Of a stretch of 64,000 bases of DNA, positions 56,545 to 64,000 are shown piece by piece. Both the position numbers and the translations under genes were made by a program. Within the stretch, counting starts at the first letter, position 1. Each line of letters opens with the position of its first letter. Source of the DNA: Serratia odorifera (lineage in GTDB: Bacteria; Pseudomonadota; Gammaproteobacteria; Enterobacterales; Enterobacteriaceae). The DNA lies in assembly GCF_900635445.1 (NCBI RefSeq), contig NZ_LR134117.1, positions 1,364,001 to 1,428,000 of the forward strand, written 5' to 3'. The notes under the pieces were generated by a model, which searched no databases, was not told where the DNA came from, and worked only from the letters and a program-made list of their open reading frames with translations.

Positions 56545-56866
56545 TTCCTTTCGCTCCCCCGATACGGGTTTCAATAAAGCCGGTGACTTTGCTGCGTACC
56601 TTGTCCGCCCCCATAAAGCCAATTGATGCACCAATGAAGGTGACAGCATTGGACGGTAAGCCCAGGTATTCCAGCGAACCGGCCACCGCCAGCGTGACGA
56701 TCCCACAGACCAATGAACCGGTGGCGGTTTTCAGCAGTGACTGGCCGTCATACAGGCTCATAAGCGCCGATATGCTCAGCGCTGCGCCAGCCGCGTAGAG
56801 CGTCGGCAGATAAGTAGCGATCCATTTCATTGTTTGTTCCAGCATTCCCGTAGGCACGTCGCTCAT
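56537..56866 (-). CDS. Holin
   Basis: A 109-residue membrane protein (MSDVPTGMLEQTMKWIATYL) with three hydrophobic helices (about residues 20-37, 50-70 and 75-90) and a charged tail. It forms the lesions that release the endolysin. The start at 56866 has AGAGG upstream; the frame extends further without support. The position between X and the endolysin matches gene Y of P2. Confidence 0.88.
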   Translation of the reverse strand: MSDVPTGMLEQTMKWIATYLPTLYAAGAALSISALMSLYDGQSLLKTATGSLVCGIVTLAVAGSLEYLGLPSNAVTFIGASIGFMGADKVRSKVTGFIETRIGGAKGNE

Positions 56867-56876
56867 GGCAACCTCT

Positions 56877-57080
56877 CTAATCCCAAAGCTGTACGGTTTC
56901 CCGCTGGGCGGGTGGTGGTAACTCCGGGAGGTAAACGACTTGCCCGGCACTCAGTAACGGGCCGCTGTCACACAGGCCCGGATTCGCTTCATGTACGGCT
57001 TCGGTCACTCCCGCCGTCCTGCCGTAATAGCGCCAGCAAAGCTCATCAACAGTGTCATCCTGTTGCGCCTGCACGTTCAT
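56877..57080 (-). CDS. X: Tail protein X (LysM-like)
   Basis: A 67-residue gpX family protein. DTVDELCWRYYGRTAGVTEAV and AGQVVYLPELP form a LysM-like fold. The ATG overlaps the L stop (ATGA). P2 X is essential for tail assembly. Confidence 0.92.
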   Translation of the reverse strand: MNVQAQQDDTVDELCWRYYGRTAGVTEAVHEANPGLCDSGPLLSAGQVVYLPELPPPAQRETVQLWD

Positions 57081-57568
57081 CAGCACAACTCCGCAAGGCC
57101 GCGATCTTCATTCTGGATATCGCGAATTGACCAGCGCACGTCACGCCAGAGTGTATCTATCTGGGTGCTCAACGCCTGGGCGTGGTCTTCCCCTTTACTG
57201 GTGGTATCAATATCGCGATACCCCTCTATCAGCAGGGCTTTGGTGAGTGACCAAACGGCGTTTTTATAGCGCCAGACCTTTATTGACTCGCCATTCACCG
57301 GATCAGCGGGGATTTCCGCCAATGACTGATAACCGGCATCAAGCTGTACCTGACGCCACAGAAAAAGCTGATCGTTGACGTGGGCCACGGCTTCAATGGT
57401 GCGCGACATAAGCCGGTCAGTCGTCACCTGCCCATCTAGCCGCATTGCCCGGCGCAGGTTTGCCAGCACAATCACCGGCCAAAATGGCAGGCTCTCAACT
57501 TTCGCGCCGCCATCATCAGGCGCGGGTTCTGATGGCGGTCTTACCGGTTCAGTGGCGACCAGGCTCAT
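57080..57568 (-). CDS. L: Head completion protein gpL
   Basis: A 162-residue gpL family protein that stabilises DNA-filled heads. The family motif WPVIVLANLRRAMRLDGQVT is present near residue 30, and the end is NEDRGLAELC. Start MSLVATEPVRPP at 57568. Confidence 0.92.
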   Translation of the reverse strand: MSLVATEPVRPPSEPAPDDGGAKVESLPFWPVIVLANLRRAMRLDGQVTTDRLMSRTIEAVAHVNDQLFLWRQVQLDAGYQSLAEIPADPVNGESIKVWRYKNAVWSLTKALLIEGYRDIDTTSKGEDHAQALSTQIDTLWRDVRWSIRDIQNEDRGLAELC

Positions 57569-57667
57569 ACAGGTATCTCCAGAAGACAGGCGGTGGACGG
57601 CGTGACGCAGTGGAGGCAAAGCCTTGCTACGTCACACCGTGCCGCCTGGTGCGCGGGGGCACGTTCG

Positions 57668-58471
57668 TTATGGCGTCGCGCGCTGGCGCGGTGCCCTGTT
57701 CTTAGCTACCGGTTTTGCCGGGTTGCCTTTTGGTTTCTTAGCGGCGGCGGTGCGCGGTGCGGTCGAAGGCGTTGGCTTTTTGGCTTCTGGCTTCGCCTCC
57801 GGCTGGGCCGGTGGCGCTTCACCCTCACCGCCATTGGCTAAGGTCAGTTTTTTGATGTTGCGATCCAGCAGTTCGATATCACGCGCAACGCCAATTTTTG
57901 CATTGAGCCTGATAGCATCCTGCAAGTGCGCTCTGGCAAGTTGTTGGGACTCAACATCCTGATTAATGCGCACGGTGTACCCCATGGCTTTAAGCAGTTT
58001 TGCCCTGACCTGATCGGGCATATCCTCATGAAGAGTGATGCCGTTTAGCGCGTTAAGGTTATCCATGCTTACCGTGACCTTTGCCGGGTTCGCTTTGAAA
58101 GCGGCAAGGATGGGATCACAGATTTCTTCAACCAGTACCGTGGCGGTGGTGCGCTTGTATTGGTCTGGCATCGGGATTTTATGCCGTAGCACGTACTGAC
58201 CTATCCGCAGCGCCTGCGCGATATCCCCGGCATCCGCTGCCCAGATCATCACGGTGGTAATCACCTCATCCGCCTGGCCGGTGTCCGCTGCCAGTGCGCC
58301 ATCTATCCACGGCTGATAATCCGGCAGGCGTTCGCTTTTGAGCTTCGCTTTACCGGCATTCGACTGGATGCGGCTAAGGTCGGCTTTATCCATACGCAGG
58401 CGAAAAAGTACCTGCTCGTAAGCCGTCTTTTCGGCTGATGATGCCCCGCGACTGCTGCGGCGTTCCGCCAT
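57668..58471 (-). CDS. M: Terminase small subunit gpM
   Basis: A 267-residue gpM family protein that binds cos and recruits the large subunit. The helical N-terminal core includes PDYQPWIDGALAADTGQADE and QALRIGQYVLRHKIPMPDQY. A long Ala/Pro/Lys-rich tail (about residue 218 to the end) is typical of the family. Start MAERRSSRG has GGGGTG upstream. Confidence 0.93.
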   Translation of the reverse strand: MAERRSSRGASSAEKTAYEQVLFRLRMDKADLSRIQSNAGKAKLKSERLPDYQPWIDGALAADTGQADEVITTVMIWAADAGDIAQALRIGQYVLRHKIPMPDQYKRTTATVLVEEICDPILAAFKANPAKVTVSMDNLNALNGITLHEDMPDQVRAKLLKAMGYTVRINQDVESQQLARAHLQDAIRLNAKIGVARDIELLDRNIKKLTLANGGEGEAPPAQPEAKPEAKKPTPSTAPRTAAAKKPKGNPAKPVAKNRAPRQRATP

Positions 58472-58552
58472 CACCCCGATCAAAGTGTCTTTGTGCTGGT
58501 GTTAACATTGATGCCCCCTGAGCAGGCCAGCTAACTGCTGGCCTGCGGCGTC

Positions 58553-59599
58553 TTATGGTGCCGGTTTTGGTTCTGCGGCGGTGATGCCTTCGATCAGACA
58601 GCCAAAGCCGTAATCCTCAATGACATAGGCGTCATTTGAAGAGCTGTACGTTGAGACGCGGTTATATTCCGGCTCTTCAACGATGCGGCGACGGTGACAG
58701 CCTTCCTGCCAGTAGATGGACAGGTTTTCCCAGGAGGTAATAAACATACTGCCATCAGGGAAGAACGGCGCGATGAATGACGGCAGGTTGCCGATCGTTT
58801 TACGCGACGCAATCAACTGCCCGGCCAACGCCTCGGAGTTCGGGTTATTGGTGCTTACGGCGTTGATAATCGGGAACGAACGGCTAACCGTCAGATTACG
58901 CCCGGTGATCACCACCAGATCGGGCGAATCTTTGTACCACTCATCCATCAACGAGTTGACGGCATCGAAAACCACCGAATCGTAGTTACCGTAATCCCCT
59001 TTGGCGATCACCTGGTTGGTATCGTCGCGGCTGGTCACAGTGATGTTTTTCATGACGCGCTGCGGCGCATTGGCGCGATACTGCTGGAGCCAGCCGGTAC
59101 CGCAGTCCTGCAATAACGGGTTGGCGGCGCGGTCTGACTTCTCCGCGTAGCTGGTACCGTTGAAGCCGATCATGATGCGATCGAGTGCAATACGCTTGAT
59201 AATCTGATTGCTCAGGCGCTGCTGGAAGTCCGGGAATTTTGCCCAGGCATCAAGCTGCGTATACGGCGTAAAGGTATCGGCGTTCACCTTGTTACAGGTG
59301 TATTTATTCGAATCCAGCACCGCCAAAGAGGTGGGCTGGCGGCGATCTGTGGTGGAATTGTTGGTACTGGAAACCGGGCCGCTTACACCCAGGCCAATTT
59401 TATCACCCGTCTGATCATTGACGCCGTAGATATTGATTTTCTTGAGCATCTCAGAAGAGTTCTGCACTTTGTCTTCAAGCGTCTGTTCGACGCTCGGATC
59501 AATGCTGTACGCCTTGGTGATGTGGGCAGCGCTGATATGATTGAGTTCAGCCTGTCGCTGGATGTACTTGTCAAACAAATCGCGGGTAGTATTACGCAT
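58553..59599 (-). CDS. N: Major capsid protein gpN
   Basis: A 348-residue P2-type major capsid protein (MRNTTRDLFDKYIQRQAELN). The N-terminal arm, which P2 processes after assembly, precedes the HK97 fold. The VTSRDDTNQVIAKGDYGNYDS and GRNLTVSRSFPIIN segments are conserved. Confidence 0.95.
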   Translation of the reverse strand: MRNTTRDLFDKYIQRQAELNHISAAHITKAYSIDPSVEQTLEDKVQNSSEMLKKINIYGVNDQTGDKIGLGVSGPVSSTNNSTTDRRQPTSLAVLDSNKYTCNKVNADTFTPYTQLDAWAKFPDFQQRLSNQIIKRIALDRIMIGFNGTSYAEKSDRAANPLLQDCGTGWLQQYRANAPQRVMKNITVTSRDDTNQVIAKGDYGNYDSVVFDAVNSLMDEWYKDSPDLVVITGRNLTVSRSFPIINAVSTNNPNSEALAGQLIASRKTIGNLPSFIAPFFPDGSMFITSWENLSIYWQEGCHRRRIVEEPEYNRVSTYSSSNDAYVIEDYGFGCLIEGITAAEPKPAP

Positions 59600-59638
59600 T
59601 ATATTTTCCTTTCCTGTGCCTGATGCGACGTTGCCTTA

Positions 59639-60478
59639 TCAGCAATCAGCCAAATGTTGAGTTGTTTGACCATCGCCACCGGTAGCGGGCGGACGCTGGC
59701 TGTACTGCTCGGCGTCCTGGCCTTTCAGTTTTTCTTCCAGCGCTTTGAAGTCCTTACGCAGATTGTCCAACTCGGTGGCGTCAGCCTTACCTTTCACCGC
59801 TGCGGAGAGTCGCGTAGTGCTGTCCAGCAATTGGCCCTGACTCTCAGCGATGGCTTCAATAGCCTCGCGGTTCTCACCGTTCTGCTGGCTGAGTTGCTGC
59901 TGTGTACCGCCCAGCAACGCCTTAACGCGGGCAAAGAAGTTTTTGCCTTCATCCTGCGAGGGTTGTTCGTCTTCAAATTCCATCGTGGACTCAACGGAAG
60001 CGGTGAAGAAACAGGCCGGGTCATGTTTGCGGGAGGCCAACGGGTTAACCGGATTGTTAGCGCAAAACTGCATCATTTCCGTGCCCAGGCTGGCAGGGCT
60101 ATCGGTACAGGCCAGCCCCATCAAGTAGGCTTCGCCGGTATCAGCAAAGGAGGGGTGCACTTCAATGCTGTGATAAATCTTCTGGCGACTCTTTTTCATG
60201 GCAACCAGATCGTCAGTGGCATCAACCTGCACATACAGGCCCATTTTGCCTTTCAGCGGCTCCTCGGTGATTTCCTCTGCCTGGACGGCAATAACATCGC
60301 CATAAGCACGAAAATCACTGTTTGGAGAGTAGCCCCGCAGGTGCTCCAGATTGACGCGAGCACCGTAAACCGTAGGGTTGAAGCGTTTAGCCATCTGCAC
60401 AATATGCTGACGCTCCAGCGTCCGACCGTCACAGGTGGCACCCTCGACAGCGACGCGAAATAATTTTGACTTTGGCAT
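59639..60478 (-). CDS. O: Capsid scaffold and protease gpO
   Basis: A 279-residue scaffold-protease fusion. The catalytic residues proposed for P2 (Asp19, His48, Ser107) correspond to D17 in TCDGRT, H46 in NLEHLRG and S104 in IYHSIEV. The C-terminal third is a helical scaffold rich in Gln and Glu. It is the first gene of the O-S transcript and is divergent from P. Confidence 0.94.
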   Translation of the reverse strand: MPKSKLFRVAVEGATCDGRTLERQHIVQMAKRFNPTVYGARVNLEHLRGYSPNSDFRAYGDVIAVQAEEITEEPLKGKMGLYVQVDATDDLVAMKKSRQKIYHSIEVHPSFADTGEAYLMGLACTDSPASLGTEMMQFCANNPVNPLASRKHDPACFFTASVESTMEFEDEQPSQDEGKNFFARVKALLGGTQQQLSQQNGENREAIEAIAESQGQLLDSTTRLSAAVKGKADATELDNLRKDFKALEEKLKGQDAEQYSQRPPATGGDGQTTQHLADC

Positions 60479-60559
60479 GTCGAAATCCCGAATAAGTGAA
60501 TGATATTAACCAGTGCCCCTATCATTCCCGCCCCGGCCGGTTCGCGCAAAGCGTTGCCG

Positions 60560-60579
60560 TTGTTGCCGCCGCCTGACAA
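60560..60579. promoter_or_regulatory. Ogr-type activator site between O and P
   Basis: TTGT-TGCCGCCGCCTG-ACAA is a perfect dyad. On the minus strand a start near 60515 with a TGATAG -10 would serve O. On the plus strand TACTCT at 60613-60618 would put the start at about the P ATG, giving a very short or absent leader. One dyad may activate both. Confidence 0.7.
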
Positions 60580-60624
60580 TCACAACCCAGGGCGACGCGC
60601 GCGCGGGCGCGGTACTCTGCGACG

Positions 60625-62343
60625 ATGAAACAGACTTCTCACGATGAACCACGGATTGCCGCTAAGGTCATGTACTGGCAGGCATACAGCATCACGCAGA
60701 TCGCAAAATCGATCGGCGTGAGTAGCAACACCCTGTATTCCTGGCGGCGTCGTGATAAGTGGGACGAATCCACGGCACTGGAGCGCGTACAAGATCGGAT
60801 GCAGGTGCGGCTATTGCGCCTGACGGAAAAGCCAGACCTGACGCCGCATGACTTCAAAACCATTGACCTGTTAACCCGTCAACTAGTGCGCATGGAGCGC
60901 GAAGAGCGCCGGGGTGAAGAGAAAGGCCGCGATAAGAAGCAGAAAAACCACTTTGCGGAAGAGCAGATCGCACAGCTTCGCACCCTGGTGCTGGATTCGC
61001 TCTACGAGCATCAAAAACGCTGGTACAAACAGCGCGAACGCCGCAACCGCTTCATCCTCAAATCGCGCCAGATTGGTGCTACTTGGTACTTTGCCCGCGA
61101 GGCGCTGCTCCGGGCGCTGGAAACTGGCAACAACCAGATATTTTTATCCGCCAGCCGCGCCCAGGCGTTCCAGTTTAAAAAGTTCATCCAGTTGCTGGCG
61201 GCACAGGTTGGCGTTGAGCTGAAAGGCGGCGACGCCATTACCTTGAGCAACGGCGCAACGTTCTACTTTCTCGGCACGTCTGCGGCAACAGCACAGAGTT
61301 ATACCGGCGATCTGTATCTGGATGAGGCCTTCTGGATCAGCAACTTCCTCAATTTGCGTAAAGTTGCCGCAGGCATGGCAACCCATGAGGGGCTGCGCCG
61401 TACCTACTTTTCCACGCCATCCAGTGAAGAGCATGAAGCCTATCAGTTCTGGACGGGCGACCTGTTCAACAAGTCCAGGCGCAAAGCCGAGCGGGTAGAA
61501 ATTGACATCAGCCACAAGGCGTTAAAAAACGGCAGGCTGGGCGGTGATGGGATCTGGCGGCAGATTGTCACCATTGAAGATGCGATAAAACTCGGCTTTA
61601 ACCGGGTGAAGATCGAAACCATCAAGGGGGAAAACTCCCCGGAGGATTACGACAACCTGTACCGCTGCCGCTTCGTTACCGTGGGTGAGCGCGCCTTTAA
61701 CTACAACGCCATGATCGGCTGCTGCGTCGACGGCTTCAATGATGATGTATGGCCCGACTGGAACCCATTCGCCCCCAGACCGATAGGCGATCGCGGGGTG
61801 TGGATTGGCTACGATCCCAACGGGGGAAGCGGTAACGGTGACTCTGCCGGGTTGGTCGTGATAGTCCCGCCAGCGGTAGCGGGTGGCAAGTTCCGCATCA
61901 TCGAACGTGTTCAACTTCGTGGTATGGAATTTGAAGAACAGGCCAAAGTGATTGAGGGACTGACAGAGCGTTACAACGTCCAGCACATCGCGATCGATGG
62001 CACTGGCGGCTTTGGTGACGCGGTTTGGCAGTTGGTCGTTAAGTTCTTCCCGCTGGCGGTGAAGTACCAATATTCCGTCCAGCTCAAGCGCGCCATGGTA
62101 CTGAAAGCACTCATGCTAGTCCGTGCCGGTCGTCTTGAGCTGGATGCGGGAATGATGGATCTCATCCAGTCGTTTATGACCGTGCGCAAAGTGCAAAAAG
62201 GCAACGTAATGACCTACGTTTCCGATCGCAAACGCGGAAGCAATCACGGCGATCTCGCCTGGGCATCAATGACAGCCTTGTATAACGAGCCGATCGGCAG
62301 CGAAAGCGGCGGCAATAATGACAGTTTTGTAGAGGAGTTTTAA
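60625..62343 (+). CDS. P: Terminase large subunit gpP
   Basis: A 572-residue packaging ATPase and nuclease. The N-terminal helix-turn-helix (YSITQIAKSIGVSSNTLYSW) is followed by an ATPase with the deviant Walker A ILKSRQIGATW and Walker B LYLDEAFW. The nuclease domain has YDPNGGSGNGDSAG with a metal-binding aspartate, and later IDGTGGFGD. It runs with Q two bases later, opposite to O-L. Confidence 0.95.
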   Translation: MKQTSHDEPRIAAKVMYWQAYSITQIAKSIGVSSNTLYSWRRRDKWDESTALERVQDRMQVRLLRLTEKPDLTPHDFKTIDLLTRQLVRMEREERRGEEKGRDKKQKNHFAEEQIAQLRTLVLDSLYEHQKRWYKQRERRNRFILKSRQIGATWYFAREALLRALETGNNQIFLSASRAQAFQFKKFIQLLAAQVGVELKGGDAITLSNGATFYFLGTSAATAQSYTGDLYLDEAFWISNFLNLRKVAAGMATHEGLRRTYFSTPSSEEHEAYQFWTGDLFNKSRRKAERVEIDISHKALKNGRLGGDGIWRQIVTIEDAIKLGFNRVKIETIKGENSPEDYDNLYRCRFVTVGERAFNYNAMIGCCVDGFNDDVWPDWNPFAPRPIGDRGVWIGYDPNGGSGNGDSAGLVVIVPPAVAGGKFRIIERVQLRGMEFEEQAKVIEGLTERYNVQHIAIDGTGGFGDAVWQLVVKFFPLAVKYQYSVQLKRAMVLKALMLVRAGRLELDAGMMDLIQSFMTVRKVQKGNVMTYVSDRKRGSNHGDLAWASMTALYNEPIGSESGGNNDSFVEEF

Positions 62344-62345
62344 AC

Positions 62346-63398
62346 GTGAGCCGCAAAAATCAGAAATACCAGGCCAGAGAACAACAGCAGTCTGCCACCG
62401 TGGAAACCAGCGCTGTCGAATCATTCAGCTTTGGCGACCCGGTAGCCGTCACCGATCGCAACATGTTGCTTGACCTCATGGAGTGCGCAGATAACGGGGT
62501 TTGGTTTGAGCCACCGATCAGCCCTTACGGTGTGGCAAAGATGTTTGATTCAACCGCTTACCACCAGTCACCGCTTATCTTTAAACGCAACGTGATCGCG
62601 TCCTGCTACATCCCTCACCCGCTGCTGAGCAGGCAGGAAATGAGCGCCTGGGTGCTGGATTATCTGGTGTTTGGCAACAACTACATGGAAGTACGCCGCA
62701 ACATGCTGGGCGAGCCTATCGCGCTGAAACACGCCCAGGCTAAATACACCCGGCGCGGCAGCGATCTGAGGAAAGATCAATACTGGTTTATCACCCGCCG
62801 CGATGCGGATTACCCTTTCAAACCGGGCAGTATCTGCCAGATAAAAAACCCCAGTATTCACCAGGAGATCTACGGCGCGCCTGAATATATGGCCTCACTA
62901 CAAAGCGCCATGCTCAACAATGAAGCAACCATATTCCGCCGTAACTACTACATTAACGGCAGTCATGCCGGGGTCATTGTTTATCTGACCGATCCGATTG
63001 CCAACAACAAAGACGTTGAGAGCCTGAAAAAGTCATTGAAAGATGCGCGCGGCGGCGGCGCATTTAAAAACTTGTTTGTTTACGCTGCGGGTGGGAAGAA
63101 AGACGGCTTGCAGATTATGCCGTTCAGCCAGATAGCAGCGAAGGACGAGTTTACCGGCATCAAAGACGCCACCCGCGATGATATGCTTGCCGCACATCGC
63201 GTCCCGCCCCAACTCATGGGGGTAATGCCTGGTAATGCTGGCGGCTTCGGTGATGTTGAGAAGGCGGCGCGGGTGTTCTCCATCAACGAGCTGACGCCGA
63301 TACAAGAGAGCCTGAAAGAGCTGAATGACTGGCTGGGGATCGAAGTGATCCGGTTCAACCTCTACGCCCTCGCAGCACCGGCAACGCCAGCCGCCTGA
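62346..63398 (+). CDS. Q: Portal protein gpQ
   Basis: A 350-residue P2 portal that forms the ring through which DNA enters the head. Start is GTG two bases after the P stop. The segments FGDPVAVTDRNMLLD, WFEPPISPYGVAKMF and HRVPPQLMGVMPGNAGGFGDVEKAARV are diagnostic. It is the last gene before the cos side of the phage map. Confidence 0.95.
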   Translation: MSRKNQKYQAREQQQSATVETSAVESFSFGDPVAVTDRNMLLDLMECADNGVWFEPPISPYGVAKMFDSTAYHQSPLIFKRNVIASCYIPHPLLSRQEMSAWVLDYLVFGNNYMEVRRNMLGEPIALKHAQAKYTRRGSDLRKDQYWFITRRDADYPFKPGSICQIKNPSIHQEIYGAPEYMASLQSAMLNNEATIFRRNYYINGSHAGVIVYLTDPIANNKDVESLKKSLKDARGGGAFKNLFVYAAGGKKDGLQIMPFSQIAAKDEFTGIKDATRDDMLAAHRVPPQLMGVMPGNAGGFGDVEKAARVFSINELTPIQESLKELNDWLGIEVIRFNLYALAAPATPAA

Positions 63399-63469
63399 CC
63401 GTTCAAAAAGATTGATGCACCACCCTGATCCTGGGTGAACACAACGCCCATCAAAACCAAATGCCCTGC

Positions 63470-63506
63470 AAGCCCCTCAGCACCACGCTGGCAGGGGCTT
63501 TTGTTT
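63470..63506 (+). terminator. P-Q operon terminator
   Basis: AAGCCCCT pairs with AGGGGCTT, followed by TTGTTTTG, 70 bases after the Q stop. Confidence 0.75.
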
Positions 63507-63609
63507 TGCACCCCCTCACATGACCACAACACAACCACACCAAGGTAGAGCCGCACAGACACGAAAAACGGCATGAACAGGTATACCCTCCTTACCCCCT
63601 CAGCGCGCG

Positions 63610-63628
63610 ATGTATCCCCCGCCTCGCC
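63610..63628 (-). other. Candidate cos cleavage core
   Basis: On the minus strand the sequence GGCGAGGCGGGGGATACAT resembles the 19-base cohesive end of P2 (GGCGAGGCGGGGAAAGCAC), with the first twelve bases identical. It lies just beyond Q, where P2 has cos. Confidence 0.65.
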
Positions 63629-63750
63629 CGCACACAAAACCCGCGTCTTTTTGTGCAATCTTGCAGTGAACGGCAGGCCGCGCCGCATCTGGGCTTGGCT
63701 GGTAAAAGTACCATCAAAAAAATTGTGCATTTGTGCGCGGAATTTTGCGC

Positions 63751-63954
63751 CTATTTTGCTGATTTAGCCGCTAGCCATAATTGCCAGCACCGTTCAACGT
63801 TTGTTTCGAAGTATTTACCGACGTATGAGTACTCACTTTCATCAAGATCATTTTCCGTCAGAATCTGAAAAATGTATTGGCGCTGCCAATCTTCATAGCC
63901 CCACACGCGTAAATATTCTCTTTCAAATTCAGCGCGCTCTTTAGTATCAATCAT
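63751..63954 (-). CDS. Small phage protein of unknown function
   Basis: A 67-residue acidic protein (MIDTKERAEFEREYLRVWGY) rich in aromatic residues, with no signal or membrane segment. It lies on the far side of the cos-like sequence, where P2 carries the tin and old exclusion genes and related phages carry defence cargo. The family was not recognised. Confidence 0.55.
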   Translation of the reverse strand: MIDTKERAEFEREYLRVWGYEDWQRQYIFQILTENDLDESEYSYVGKYFETNVERCWQLWLAAKSAK

Positions 63955-64000
63955 AGAATCCCCGTATCAACTTCATTTAGTGCAACCATAATAGCCAGGC

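Larger units (their letters stand above)
63399..63750. other. Region downstream of Q
   Basis: 352 bases with no credible gene. It holds the P-Q terminator (63470-63506), the cos-like core (63610-63628) and AT-rich sequence before the next gene's end. Confidence 0.6.

Noticed and set aside
1..64000. tRNA, rRNA, CRISPR arrays, insertion sequences
   Set aside because: No cloverleaf with the required arms, no regularly spaced repeats and no transposase-like frames were recognised by eye.

Overview
The window reads as a gamma-proteobacterial chromosome of the Enterobacterales, most likely Serratia or a close relative. The gene order is the E. coli 88-90 minute region with Serratia/Yersinia-type differences: argG sits inside argCBGH, a peroxiredoxin-glutaredoxin fusion lies next to oxyR, there is a dihydrolipoamide-dehydrogenase-like gene, emrD lies beside glpX, and cdh is absent. 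No rRNA, tRNA, CRISPR array or insertion sequence was seen.

Layout. 1-5 kb: 5' end of fabR, sthA, oxyR, a Prx5/Grx hybrid and a flavoprotein disulfide reductase (redox and oxidative stress). 5-11 kb: argHGBC facing argE across an ARG-box operator (arginine synthesis). 11-19.4 kb: ppc, metF, metL-metB, metJ (oxaloacetate supply and methionine, with MetJ operators in front of metF and between metB and metJ). 19.4-28.2 kb: rpmE, priA, cytR, ftsN, hslVU (sigma-32 promoter), menA, rraA, zapB. 28.2-35.6 kb: glpF-glpK-glpX (glycerol), emrD, a SufR-like regulator, fpr, yiiR. 35.7-40.6 kb: yiiQ, tpiA, sbp, pfkA, fieF. From about 40.65 kb to the right edge lies a P2-family prophage. Its attachment end lies beside fieF. 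It carries two cargo genes (zinc-ribbon membrane protein, VasI/TagO-like protein), ogr, D, an FI-FII-E/E'-T-U operon, G, H, I, J, W, V, S, R, lysis genes, X, L, M, N, O, the P-Q operon, a cos-like sequence and one small gene. The immunity, integrase and replication genes must lie beyond 64 kb.

The prophage holds the most interesting structure. The FI-to-U tail operon is inverted relative to P2 and 186, so FI is divergent from D and U is convergent with G. Perfect palindromic TTGT-N12-ACAA sites (the expected Ogr/Delta binding form) lie between O and P, between FI and D, and in front of V. A TTTTTTG slippery heptamer with an open -1 frame gives the E+E' fusion, an Rz1-like lipoprotein is nested in another frame inside the Rz-like gene, and a cos-like 19-mer lies downstream of Q.

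Sequence quality matters for every reader. At least fifteen genes carry single-base insertions or deletions, mostly in short homopolymers, although the protein on each side of the break matches the family. They include ftsN, priA, tpiA and argH, and argG carries a compensating +1/-1 pair. This density in housekeeping genes looks like sequencing error, not decay. Gene spans below are given for the corrected gene. cytR differs: it has an in-frame amber codon caused by a substitution.
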